Below are positions 52,067-61,001 of a DNA stretch of 64,000 bases, piece after piece. The position numbers and the translations under genes are program-made. This DNA is from Mogibacterium sp. (GTDB lineage Bacteria > Bacillota > Clostridia > Peptostreptococcales > Anaerovoracaceae), in NCBI GenBank assembly GCA_017403955.1, contig JAFRDH010000007.1, forward strand, positions 310,001 through 374,000. The letters run 5' to 3'. A model generated the notes under the pieces. It was not told where the DNA came from and ran no database searches. It worked only from the letters and a program-made list of their open reading frames with translations. Numbering within the stretch: the first letter of the stretch is position 1; the number at the start of each line of letters is the position of its first letter.

Positions 52067-52110
52067 CCCTAAATGTTGTGTTTTTTCCCGAAAAACTAAT
52101 GCATTTAGGG
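52067..52110. promoter_or_regulatory. Nested inverted repeat upstream of ftsZ
   Basis: CCCTAAATG (52067-52075) and CATTTAGGG (52102-52110) are perfect complements; between them TTTTT-CCCG-AAAAA forms a smaller hairpin. A consensus -35 TTGACA lies at 52026-52031 but no good -10 follows at 17 bases. The element may regulate ftsZ. Confidence 0.45.
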
Positions 52111-52167
52111 TAATGATATGTTAAGATAACTATATCTATTTATGAGTTCAACGAGGAGGGCTATACT

Positions 52168-53313
52168 ATGGAATTTGTTTCTGACTTTGTTTCTGAGCAG
52201 GACAGAGCAGCGATTATTAAAGTCATTGGCGTCGGTGGGGGCGGATGCAATGCGATAAACCGAATGGTTGATACCGGTCTTCAGGGCGTAACTTTTATAG
52301 CAGTAAATACTGACCGCCAGGCACTGGCAAAATGCAAAGCTGAGGTAAAGATCCAGCTGGGCGAGAAGGTTGCCGGAGGAAGAGGCGCAGGCGCTAACCC
52401 TGAAATCGGTCAGAAGGCAGCAGAAGAGACCATCGACGAGATCATCGGACATATTCAGGACGCAGATATGGTATTCATTACTGCAGGAATGGGCGGCGGA
52501 ACAGGAACCGGAGCAGCTCCTGTAATCGCTAAGGCTTCCATGGACTGCGGAGCACTTACAGTTGCTGTTGTTACCAAGCCGTTCACTTTCGAAGGAAGGA
52601 AGCGCTGGAACAGAGCTGCTAAGGGAATCCAGTATCTGAGCAACTTTGTAGATTCACTTGTCATCATCCCTAATGACAGACTGATCGACACAAGCCAGAA
52701 GAACACTTCGATGCTCGAAGCATTCGCTATGGCAGATGATGTACTCAGACAGGGTGTACAGGGAATTTCAGACCTGATCAGCGAATACGGTCTTGTCAAC
52801 GTCGACTTCGCGGACGTAAGAACTATCATGGAGGGCAGAGGCGTTGCTCACATGGGCGTTGGTGTCGGAGAAGGCGAGAACAGAATCGAAGACTCCATCC
52901 AGAATGCACTCAACAGCCCGCTGCTTGAGACATCTATCGCAGGCGCTAAGTCGATCCTGCTCTACGTCTCCGGCGGATATGACATGGGTATGCTGGATAT
53001 CAATACTATTGCTGAGAAGGTTCAGACTGAGGCAGATCCTGATGCTAACATCATCTTCGGTGCTGCTATCAGCGAGGAGATGAACGACAAGATCTCCGTA
53101 ACTATCATTGCTACAGACTTCAGCAACCTCGGCGGTGTAATGCCTAACGGCATCCTTGAAGCACCTGAGAACAACTCCAAGGGAGCATATGGCAAAGAGA
53201 TCGAAGTTGATGGAATGAAGGCAAGAGAAGTTGACCTGAACGAGCTGTTCGATGATAAGGGATCAACGACCAACTCTGAAACTGATTTCGATATTCCTGA
53301 TTTCCTCAGATAA
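52168..53313 (+). CDS. ftsZ: Cell division GTPase FtsZ
   Basis: The 381-residue protein has the tubulin signature [14 protein letters not shown] (residues about 110-123), [17 protein letters not shown] at the N-terminus, [11 protein letters not shown], and a short linker ending in the conserved tail DIPDFLR that binds FtsA, ZipA-like or SepF partners. It forms the Z ring. GAGGAGGG precedes the ATG by seven bases. ftsA is not upstream, as in many Clostridia that rely on SepF. Confidence 0.98.
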   Translation: MEFVSDFVSEQDRAAIIKVIGVGGGGCNAINRMVDTGLQGVTFIAVNTDRQALAKCKAEVKIQLGEKVAGGRGAGANPEIGQKAAEETIDEIIGHIQDADMVFITAGMGGGTGTGAAPVIAKASMDCGALTVAVVTKPFTFEGRKRWNRAAKGIQYLSNFVDSLVIIPNDRLIDTSQKNTSMLEAFAMADDVLRQGVQGISDLISEYGLVNVDFADVRTIMEGRGVAHMGVGVGEGENRIEDSIQNALNSPLLETSIAGAKSILLYVSGGYDMGMLDINTIAEKVQTEADPDANIIFGAAISEEMNDKISVTIIATDFSNLGGVMPNGILEAPENNSKGAYGKEIEVDGMKAREVDLNELFDDKGSTTNSETDFDIPDFLR

Positions 53314-53337
53314 TCGCAAGACAGGCAGGTTCTTTGA

Positions 53338-54138
53338 ATGCTGATCAGAATCGGATCGAATGATAACAACAGAATCAAGCTGGTCCGCAAACTTCAGACA
53401 AGAAAAGGCAGAACTGCAGAATGCAAATTTGTCGCTGAAGGCATCAACCTCGTAAGTGAGGCGGTGCGCAGAGGCATGGATATAGACTTCATCATGGTAC
53501 CGGAGCAGGCTCTTTCAGACGGCAGCCGGGATATGCTCATCAATGAGTATATCAAGTCGGACCATTTGACAGTCTGCGCTGTTCCGGACAAGATTTTCGA
53601 TAAACTCACGGATGCAGATAACGGTGTGGGTATTCTGGCAGTCGTCAGAATGCTCACACGCGATATTTCGTATATCAGGGAACTGCCTCCTGAGTCAAAT
53701 ATCCTGATCCTTGACAGACTGCAGGATCCGGGCAATATCGGAACTATAATCAGGACAGCAGTTGCTGCAGGATACGGCATGATCATAGGGATCAAAGGAA
53801 CTGCGGATGTATGGTCGCACAAGGTACTGAGAGCGACCGCAGGGATGATTTTTGACATTCCTTTTGCATACGCGGATAACGCACCTGATCTCTGCAACAT
53901 GATCAGAAGCACCGGAAGACGTATCACAGTCACAGATCCGGCAGGAGGCAAGCCTTATTATGAGGAGAATCTCCGGAGCGGAACTGCGCTGGTTATCGGT
54001 AATGAAGGCAATGGCATAAGCGATGAAGTTATGTCGCTGGCAGACGTAAGAGTGACACTCCCGATGAAGGGAGAGATAGAATCTCTTAATGCAGCAATAT
54101 CTGCTGCAATACTCATGTATGAAGCAGTGAGGAAATAA
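53338..54138 (+). CDS. TrmH/SpoU family RNA 2'-O-methyltransferase
   Basis: The 266-residue protein has an N-terminal substrate-binding part (KLVRKLQTRKGRTAECKFVAEG) and a SPOUT knot domain: LDRLQDPGNIGTIIRTA, ALVIGNEGNGISDEV and LPMKGEIESLNAAISAAILMYE are the three SpoU motifs. It should methylate a ribose of rRNA or tRNA with S-adenosylmethionine. The target is unknown; family members near the 23S methylase RlmB are closest in style. The gene lies 24 bases after ftsZ. Confidence 0.9.
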   Translation: MLIRIGSNDNNRIKLVRKLQTRKGRTAECKFVAEGINLVSEAVRRGMDIDFIMVPEQALSDGSRDMLINEYIKSDHLTVCAVPDKIFDKLTDADNGVGILAVVRMLTRDISYIRELPPESNILILDRLQDPGNIGTIIRTAVAAGYGMIIGIKGTADVWSHKVLRATAGMIFDIPFAYADNAPDLCNMIRSTGRRITVTDPAGGKPYYEENLRSGTALVIGNEGNGISDEVMSLADVRVTLPMKGEIESLNAAISAAILMYEAVRK

Positions 54139-54170
54139 GGGAAACCAGATTAATAGCAAGGGGACATTTT

Positions 54171-54653
54171 ATGGAAAAGAACAGAGCTGATGTAGTGATC
54201 TGCGGATCCAATTACGTACTCTCGAGCGAGAAGAGTGAAGAACGTATCAAAGAAATAGCAAAGTACGTAGACGATGATCTCAGACGTACAAGCAAGGCGC
54301 TTAATGTCAATCCTAACTATAAGGCTGCAGTTCTGACTGCACTCAATATCACTGAAAAACTCATGGACGCTACAGATACTCTTCTGAAGCTCCAGACAGA
54401 GAACTATCAGCTGGATAATGACGTTAAGCATTATATTGCTCTCTGGGAACAGACCAAGAAGCAAGTAACAGATCTCAAGGAACGTATGTCCACAGAGGTC
54501 GACAGGCAGTCCCAGAGTGTGGAGGATTACAAGAAGCTTCAGGAGAAGCTTGTTGAGATGGAGAATGCATATTTCGATCTCCAGATGGAAAACGTCAATC
54601 TCAAGAACGAACTGAAATCTCTTAAGAGAATGAATACGGAAGATGAATTCTAA
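54171..54653 (+). CDS. zapA: Z-ring associated protein ZapA
   Basis: The 160-residue protein has an N-terminal ZapA domain (ADVVICGSNYVLSSEKSEERIKEIAKYVDD) and a long coiled coil (about 55-155). ZapA dimerises and bundles FtsZ filaments. It is longer than E. coli ZapA (about 109 residues), with the extra length in the coiled coil. It overlaps mutS2 by 11 bases, a pairing frequent in Firmicutes. AAGGGG precedes the ATG. Confidence 0.88.
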   Translation: MEKNRADVVICGSNYVLSSEKSEERIKEIAKYVDDDLRRTSKALNVNPNYKAAVLTALNITEKLMDATDTLLKLQTENYQLDNDVKHYIALWEQTKKQVTDLKERMSTEVDRQSQSVEDYKKLQEKLVEMENAYFDLQMENVNLKNELKSLKRMNTEDEF

Positions 54654-57054
54654 GATATTAGGACTTCTTGAATTTAACAAAATAATAGACCTGCTTCAGG
54701 AACAGGCCGGTTCGGCGCTTGCAAGAGAGAAGATCGCCGGACTTGTGCCTATGAACAACAGACATCAGGTGCAGGATGCATTAACGGAAACTACTGAGGC
54801 GGTTTCCGTTATTCTATGTAAGGGGAATATTCCGATCGGAGAAATGGGAGACATTACCGGAATGGTCAATCTTGCCAGAAAGGGCAGATGTCTGACCATG
54901 AGGGAACTCCTTCAGATCAGGACCAACCTGCTCATAACAAGACAGGCCAAAACATTCCTGACTAACGATATGCCCGAAGGCCTCAAGGTACTTCCTGAGA
55001 TATGCAGCCTGCTTGAACCTGTTCCTAAACTGGAGCAGGATATTGGCATGTCTATTCTCAGTGATGATGAGATCGCAGACAGCGCATCCCCTGAACTCAG
55101 GAGGATCAGAAGAGAGATCCGCAATAAGAACGACCTGATCAAGTCAAGACTCCAGAAGATGGTCACGAGCGGATCGGCCAAGACACATCTCCAGGACGCT
55201 ATCGTAACTATGCGTAATGGCAGATATGTAATTCCGGTCAAGAGAGAATATATAAGTCTCTTCCCGGGAATGGTCCATGATCAGTCATCTACCGGGGCAA
55301 CACTTTTCGTGGAGCCGCAGGCAGTTGTCAATCTGAATAACGAGCTGAAGCAGCTCGCCATGGATGAGCAGGCAGAGATAGTAAGGATTCTCGAGCTTTT
55401 CTCAAGCAGGGTAGCAGAGCATTATAATGAGCTGATGAATAATCAGAAGCTGCTCGTCGAACTTGACGTGATAAGTGCAAAAGGCAAACTTTCGTATATG
55501 ATGGAGGGTACAGAACCGCATCTTAATGATGAGGGATATATCGATATCCTGAGCGGAAGACATCCGCTTATCCCGTCAAGCAAAGTCGTTCCTATCAACG
55601 TTGAACTCGGACGTGACTTTTCGACTCTCCTCATTACCGGACCTAATACCGGAGGCAAGACCGTAACGCTCAAGACGATCGGGCTTTTGTGTCTTATGAC
55701 GCAGAGCGGACTGCATATACCAGCTTCTGACAGAAGCGACATGCCTATACTTGATGAGATTTTCGCGGATATCGGGGATGAGCAGAGCATTGAGCAGAGC
55801 CTTAGTACATTCTCATCTCACATGAAGAATATCATCGGGATCTTCGAAGGCGCCGGCAAGGGTACTCTGGTACTGCTCGACGAACTCGGTGCCGGAACAG
55901 ACCCGCTTGAGGGTGCTGCTCTTGGTATTGCTGAACTTGAGAAGCTCAAAGAAGCAGGAGCGCTTGTCGCGGCAACTACGCACTACACAGAGCTCAAGAA
56001 ATACGCTTTGGCAACACCGGGAGTCGAGAACGCTTCGATGGAATTCAACGTAGAGACTTTGTCTCCTACATACAAGCTGCGAGTCGGACTTCCGGGCAAA
56101 TCCAATGCCTTCGAGATATCCAGAAAACTCGGCCTCAGCGAAGAAATCATCGCGAGAGCGGCAGAACTTATGGGCGAAGAACAGCTGGAATTCGAAGAGG
56201 CTGTCTCAAGAGTCGAAGCAGATCATGCCAAAGCCCAGGAGGCTTTGAAAGAGGCCGGGATCGAGCGGGAAGCTGCAGCAAAAAGCAGAGATGAAGCTGC
56301 TCGCGAACTGGCTGCTGCAAAAGCGGAGGCAGACAAGATCCTTGAAGAAGCAAGAGCGAAAGCCAGAGGAATGCTCCGTGATGCCCAGCATACTATCGAT
56401 GAGATCTCGGATGAACTCAGAAGCATCAAGAATATGCAGAAGAATGCAGGATTCGATGAGGGACATATTGCGGGCGGAGCAGCAAAGGGAAGGAAAGCCC
56501 TGAGACAGGCTGAATCAAGTTACAAGCCGCAGGAAGTAAAGACTCCGCAGACGGTCCAGACCGGCAAAGTGCCTGAGCCTGAAATGATCCGTGTCGGCAT
56601 GAGAGTCAAGTATACCAAGCTCGGCCAGACCGGAGAAGTCGAGTCACTTCCTGACAGCAAGGGCAATCTTGCCATCAGACTGGGCGCGATCAAAATGACT
56701 GTCAATATCAAAGATCTTGTGATCGCTGAGTCAGAAAATCCCGGACATAAAGAAAAGACACGCGCCAGATACGGCAGCATGTCTTTCGGCAAGACTAAGA
56801 CTATCAAGACAGAGATCAATCTCATCGGAAAGAATCTCGATGAAGCGATCGATCTCATGAACAAATACATTGATGACGCGTTCCTCGCCGGACTCAAGAC
56901 CGTTCATGTCATTCACGGAAGAGGCGAAGGAATACTGAGAAACGGCCTCAGAGACGAGATGAAACGCAACAAACACATCAAGTCGTTCAAATCCGCTCCG
57001 TACAGCGAAGGAGGCGACGGATGCACGGTCGTTGAGCTCAAAGACCGCAGATAA
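54643..57054 (+). CDS. mutS2: MutS2 with C-terminal Smr endonuclease domain
   Basis: The 803-residue protein has MutS core domains, an ABC-type ATPase (ITGPNTGGKTVTLKTIG, Walker A about residue 327; LVLLDELGAGTDPLEG, Walker B), a coiled coil rich in Ala/Glu (about 520-600), a KOW-like segment and an Smr domain (EINLIGKNLDEAIDLMNKYI and VIHGRGEGILRNGLRD, about 725-800). MutS2 restrains recombination and splits collided ribosomes in Firmicutes. Length matches the family. Confidence 0.97.
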   Translation: MNSKILGLLEFNKIIDLLQEQAGSALAREKIAGLVPMNNRHQVQDALTETTEAVSVILCKGNIPIGEMGDITGMVNLARKGRCLTMRELLQIRTNLLITRQAKTFLTNDMPEGLKVLPEICSLLEPVPKLEQDIGMSILSDDEIADSASPELRRIRREIRNKNDLIKSRLQKMVTSGSAKTHLQDAIVTMRNGRYVIPVKREYISLFPGMVHDQSSTGATLFVEPQAVVNLNNELKQLAMDEQAEIVRILELFSSRVAEHYNELMNNQKLLVELDVISAKGKLSYMMEGTEPHLNDEGYIDILSGRHPLIPSSKVVPINVELGRDFSTLLITGPNTGGKTVTLKTIGLLCLMTQSGLHIPASDRSDMPILDEIFADIGDEQSIEQSLSTFSSHMKNIIGIFEGAGKGTLVLLDELGAGTDPLEGAALGIAELEKLKEAGALVAATTHYTELKKYALATPGVENASMEFNVETLSPTYKLRVGLPGKSNAFEISRKLGLSEEIIARAAELMGEEQLEFEEAVSRVEADHAKAQEALKEAGIEREAAAKSRDEAARELAAAKAEADKILEEARAKARGMLRDAQHTIDEISDELRSIKNMQKNAGFDEGHIAGGAAKGRKALRQAESSYKPQEVKTPQTVQTGKVPEPEMIRVGMRVKYTKLGQTGEVESLPDSKGNLAIRLGAIKMTVNIKDLVIAESENPGHKEKTRARYGSMSFGKTKTIKTEINLIGKNLDEAIDLMNKYIDDAFLAGLKTVHVIHGRGEGILRNGLRDEMKRNKHIKSFKSAPYSEGGDGCTVVELKDRR

Positions 57055-57129
57055 TCGTCTGAATGCCTGCAAAATAGCGTGAAATACGGCAAATGTGCCA
57101 AATGATATAGAATAATTGTAATAAGATTT

Positions 57130-57162
57130 GTTATAATAATTAGTCAGAAAAATTATTGTAAC
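57130..57162. promoter_or_regulatory. Operator-like palindrome overlapping a -10 box
   Basis: GTTATAATAATT (57130-57141) and AATTATTGTAAC (57151-57162) are complementary at 11 of 12 positions around AGTCAGAAA. TATAAT of the first arm may be the -10 of the DUF523 gene. Confidence 0.45.
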
Positions 57163-57177
57163 GAGGGTTTTGTTTTT

Positions 57178-57711
57178 ATGTTTATTATCAGTAGATGCCT
57201 TCTCGGTTTTAACTGCAAATACGATGGAGGCAATAATTTAAACGAGGATCTTGTAGAGTTCTGCAAGACACACGACTATGTGACGGTTTGTCCGGAGACA
57301 GCTGCAGGGCTGACATCTCCGAGAGTCCCGGCAGAAATAGTTCCTGTGGACAATGAGTACTTCAAGGTCCTGAATAAGAATGGCGAAGATCTGACCAGAC
57401 AGTTCGATTACGGTGCAGAACTGTCACTTCAGTCAGTACTTGTCGAGCACGGGAGCCGCAGGAGAGGTACCTGTGTGATAGAAGGTGCGATCCTCAAGGC
57501 AAAGAGTCCGTCATGCGGATCGGGCGTCATTTATGACGGATCATTCAGCGGAACTCTTACCGGCGGCAACGGACTTTTCACGGACAAGCTGATCGAGGCC
57601 TGTCTGGAGGAGCGAAATGACCCTGAAATATCTGAGCAGGACCGCGTTTTCTCTCCGGATTTCAAGATTTGCGATGAGAATAACTTCAAGAGAGTGTTCG
57701 GTGACAGATAA
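57178..57711 (+). CDS. DUF523 (YbbK) family protein
   Basis: The 177-residue protein matches DUF523: SRCLLGFNCKYDGGNN at the start, VCPETAAGLTSPRVPAEIV, and LKAKSPSCGSGVIYDGSFSGTL, with conserved cysteines at residues about 6 and 11 and in PSCG. Conserved cysteines suggest metal or thiol chemistry, but no function is established for the family as far as I know. It has its own putative promoter and precedes argS by 34 bases. Confidence 0.88.
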   Translation: MFIISRCLLGFNCKYDGGNNLNEDLVEFCKTHDYVTVCPETAAGLTSPRVPAEIVPVDNEYFKVLNKNGEDLTRQFDYGAELSLQSVLVEHGSRRRGTCVIEGAILKAKSPSCGSGVIYDGSFSGTLTGGNGLFTDKLIEACLEERNDPEISEQDRVFSPDFKICDENNFKRVFGDR

Positions 57712-57745
57712 AAAGTTATTGATACGAACGGAATAAGGACAATTT

Positions 57746-59473
57746 ATGGTAGATTTCAAAGATATTATTGCTAATGAGATATATGATGAGGCACTTGGCC
57801 TCAGCATCGATGACATCAGGAATCTTATAGAGATCCCTGCAGATGAGAAGATGGGTGACTTTGCGTTCCCTTGCTTCAGACTTGCCAAAGCTCTGAGGAA
57901 GGCGCCGCAGATGATCGCTGCGGATATTGCCGGAAGGATCTCGGGCAATGAAGCTTTTGCCAAGGTCGAGAACGTCAACGCATATGTAAACTTCTTCATC
58001 AACAGGGCATATTTTGCGAGCCAGGTAGTAAGTGAAGTCAACGATCTCGGAGATCAATACGGAAGATCGGATCACGGCGCAGGCAGGAAGGTCATTGTAG
58101 AGTATTCTTCGCCTAATATCGCCAAGCCATTCCATATCGGACATATCAGGAGTACCGTTATCGGAAATGCGATCTACAAGCTCTATGATGCGATCGGTTT
58201 CGATGTAGTAAGGATCAACCATCTCGGCGACTACGGAACACAGTTCGGAAAGATGATCGTCGCTTACAGAAAATGGGGAAGCGAAGAGGAACTTGCACAC
58301 GATCCTATCAAGACACTTCTCAAGTACTACACAAGATTCCACAAGGAAGCAAAAGACGACCCGTCACTTGAGGATGAGGCCAGAGAAACATTCGTAAGAC
58401 TCGAGGCAGGTGAACCTGAAGAAGTCGCACTCTGGAAGAAGTTCAGAGAACTCAGCCTTGCCGAGTTCAACAGAGTATATGACATGCTCGACATCACCTT
58501 TGACTCATATGCAGGAGAGAGCTTCTATTCAGATAAAATGCCTAGATTCATTCAGGAACTCAAGGATAAAGGTCTCCTCATCAAGTCAGAAGGCGCTCAG
58601 ATCGTAGATCTTGAAGAGTACGGAATGAGCCCTGCTATGATCACCAAATCAGACGGTTCAAGTCTCTATGTAACAAGAGATATCGCTGCTGCAGTATATA
58701 GAAAAGAACACTACGATTTCTACAAGTGCATCTACGTAGTAGCATCACAGCAGAACCTTCATTTCAAACAATGGAAGAAAGTTCTCGAGCTGATGGGATA
58801 TGAGTGGGAGAAAGACTGCATACACGTTCCGTTCGGACTTGTCAGCCTCTCTGACGGAGACGATATCAAGATGATGTCGACCCGTGAGGGAACTGTCGTA
58901 TTCCTCGAAGACGTTCTGAATACTGCTGTTGAGAAGACTGCAGATATCATGAGGGAAAAGCAGACATCCGGAGTGGATATCGACACTGTTTCCAGAGAAG
59001 TCGGTATCGGAGCAGTTATTTTCCAGGAACTTTCCAACAACAGAATCAAGGACTACGTCTTCTCATGGGACAAAGTCCTGAACTTTGACGGAGAGACCGG
59101 ACCTTATGTGCAGTACACTCACGCAAGAGCGTCCAGCGTACTCCGCAATGCTTCCGAAGAAGACCTTGCAGGTGTGAGAGCCGGAGAATTTGACTGGAGC
59201 AAACTGAACAGCGACAGCGCTTACACACTCGTCAAGCTTCTCTACAGAGTACCTGAAGTCGTGCTCGAGGCAGCAAACAAATACGAGCCGTCCATTCTTA
59301 CTAGACATCTTGTAGATATCGCACAGAGCTTCAATAAGTTCTACCACGATGAACATATACTAGTTGAGGACAAAGACGAGAAACTCGCTAAACTCGCACT
59401 GGTTCTCGCTTCCAGGACTGTTATTGCTAATTGCCTTGGCCTCCTTGGCATCAAGGCCCCGGAGAGGATGTGA
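57746..59473 (+). CDS. argS: Arginyl-tRNA synthetase
   Basis: The 575-residue class I enzyme has the N-terminal additional domain for the tRNA D-loop (1-110), SSPNIAKPFHIGHIRSTV with the HIGH motif (residues about 130-137), NHLGDYGTQFGKM, the KMSKS-equivalent IKMMSTREG and the DALR anticodon domain ending LGIKAPERM. It charges tRNA-Arg. Two unusual genes follow with almost no gap and likely share the transcript. Confidence 0.97.
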   Translation: MVDFKDIIANEIYDEALGLSIDDIRNLIEIPADEKMGDFAFPCFRLAKALRKAPQMIAADIAGRISGNEAFAKVENVNAYVNFFINRAYFASQVVSEVNDLGDQYGRSDHGAGRKVIVEYSSPNIAKPFHIGHIRSTVIGNAIYKLYDAIGFDVVRINHLGDYGTQFGKMIVAYRKWGSEEELAHDPIKTLLKYYTRFHKEAKDDPSLEDEARETFVRLEAGEPEEVALWKKFRELSLAEFNRVYDMLDITFDSYAGESFYSDKMPRFIQELKDKGLLIKSEGAQIVDLEEYGMSPAMITKSDGSSLYVTRDIAAAVYRKEHYDFYKCIYVVASQQNLHFKQWKKVLELMGYEWEKDCIHVPFGLVSLSDGDDIKMMSTREGTVVFLEDVLNTAVEKTADIMREKQTSGVDIDTVSREVGIGAVIFQELSNNRIKDYVFSWDKVLNFDGETGPYVQYTHARASSVLRNASEEDLAGVRAGEFDWSKLNSDSAYTLVKLLYRVPEVVLEAANKYEPSILTRHLVDIAQSFNKFYHDEHILVEDKDEKLAKLALVLASRTVIANCLGLLGIKAPERM

Positions 59474-59477
59474 TTTT

Positions 59478-61001
59478 ATGAAGCTGCTTCTTACCACAAT
59501 CAAAACTGACTGCAACTATACGGATTATGCAATGAGATATCTGTATTCGGTGGTGGACGAGTCACCACTGGATGTAGAGATGAAGACCTACGGCAGACAT
59601 GAGCTTGACGGTTACATCTACGAAGATATCATCAAAGGACAATATAATATCGTATATTTCCATATCAACGCTTTCAACGAGAGACAGGTTTGCAATGTGA
59701 TCGAAATGATCAAGAAAGCCGTTCCAAGCACTGCAGTAGTGGTGGGAGGCATGCAGGTCTCATTTGATACCAGCAAATTCATGAGGGCCAATCCTTGGGT
59801 CGATTACGTTATCAGAGGAGAGGGAGAGTCTGTACTCTTCAGCTTCCTCAAGTCTGTATATGAATATGAATTTGACTTTGAGAAAATTCCGGGTCTCGCA
59901 TACAGAACAGATGACCAGATCATAGTGAACAGCTATGACGATCCTGTAGAGCTTGATGATCTGCCGTTCCCATATGAGAAAACGGATGCAGACGGCAGTG
60001 TTATCTACTATGAGTCAATGAGAGGCAATGCCGAAAGACTTGCTTACAAGGCGCAGATCCCTGATTCAAGAGTCAGGGCGCTTGATGTCGAAAGAGTCAT
60101 CAGAGAACTCAGATACTTCCTCGTGAAAGAACCTGAAAGAGTAGTTTTCTTCGACAGCTGCTTCAACTTCAACAGTGAGAGAGCTTTCAAGATCTTTGAA
60201 TATCTCATCAACAACGACAACAACATCACTACTTTCGAGTTCAATATCAGCGGAGAGAATCTTGACGATGAGACGATCAGACTTCTTTCCGGAGCCAGAA
60301 AAGGACTCTTCGTATTCAATGTTGATGTCGCAAGCACCAATGCAGAAGTTCTCGCTGCTGTAGGACGCAAAGAGAACATTTATCAGCTGATGTACAACAT
60401 CACCAAGCTTCTGCAGTGCCGCAAGGTCAGAGTCAATCTCTCTGTCACAGCAGGACTTCCGTACGAGACAGAAGATCTTTTTGCCCGCTCCTTCAACAAG
60501 ACATTTGGTCTTGGAGAAGGTTCTCCGCTCAAGATCAAAATGCTCAGGCTCGCAAAGGGCGCTCAGCTCAGAGCGGATGCTGACAAATACGGATATCTCT
60601 ATACATCGGCTGCACCATATGATGTGATCGTAACTGACTTTATGTCTGCTGAAGACATGATCAGAGTCAGAACGATCGGAAGAGTCGTTGATGCTTTCAT
60701 CGGAGAAGGCAACTTCAAAGAATCACTTCCTAAGATCCTGACAGATACAGGCATCAAGCCATACGATCTCTTCAGCGGCCTGACTGACTATATCTATACA
60801 CACGGCCTGGCCGGCAAACTCGGCAAGCCGGACGAAATGGCAAGAATGCTTTCTGCATATGCCCGCGACCTGTATGTAGGGTTCGAGGACGAATCGAAAT
60901 TCGATTCACTTGCAGACGCGATCCATACTGACCTTGCAGAAACCGTTTCTGAAGATGAGATCATCAGATTCGAGAGCAAGGGATGGGAGTTTGAGAATTG
61001 A
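59478..61001 (+). CDS. DUF4080-like B12-binding/radical SAM protein lacking all cluster cysteines
   Basis: ATG 59478 (MKLLLTTIKTDCNYTDYAMRYLY) follows GGAGAGG and starts four bases after argS. The 507-residue protein aligns along its length with B12-binding domain radical SAM proteins of DUF4080 type: VVVGGMQVSFD and DYVIRGEGE close the first domain, then YYESMRGNAERLAYK stands where YxxxRGCPxxCxYC is expected. All three cluster cysteines are replaced (Asn184, Leu188, Lys191). Later blocks (FDSCFNFN, GLFVFNVDVASTN, SVTAGLPYE) are kept. It is therefore probably not a radical SAM enzyme but may keep a binding or regulatory role. The stop overlaps the next gene by four bases. Confidence 0.82.
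   Translation: MKLLLTTIKTDCNYTDYAMRYLYSVVDESPLDVEMKTYGRHELDGYIYEDIIKGQYNIVYFHINAFNERQVCNVIEMIKKAVPSTAVVVGGMQVSFDTSKFMRANPWVDYVIRGEGESVLFSFLKSVYEYEFDFEKIPGLAYRTDDQIIVNSYDDPVELDDLPFPYEKTDADGSVIYYESMRGNAERLAYKAQIPDSRVRALDVERVIRELRYFLVKEPERVVFFDSCFNFNSERAFKIFEYLINNDNNITTFEFNISGENLDDETIRLLSGARKGLFVFNVDVASTNAEVLAAVGRKENIYQLMYNITKLLQCRKVRVNLSVTAGLPYETEDLFARSFNKTFGLGEGSPLKIKMLRLAKGAQLRADADKYGYLYTSAAPYDVIVTDFMSAEDMIRVRTIGRVVDAFIGEGNFKESLPKILTDTGIKPYDLFSGLTDYIYTHGLAGKLGKPDEMARMLSAYARDLYVGFEDESKFDSLADAIHTDLAETVSEDEIIRFESKGWEFEN

Noticed and set aside
59364-59477. Longer N-terminus for the radical-SAM-like protein
   Set aside because: The extra part lies inside argS in another frame; ATG 59478 has a good ribosome binding site and the expected family start.
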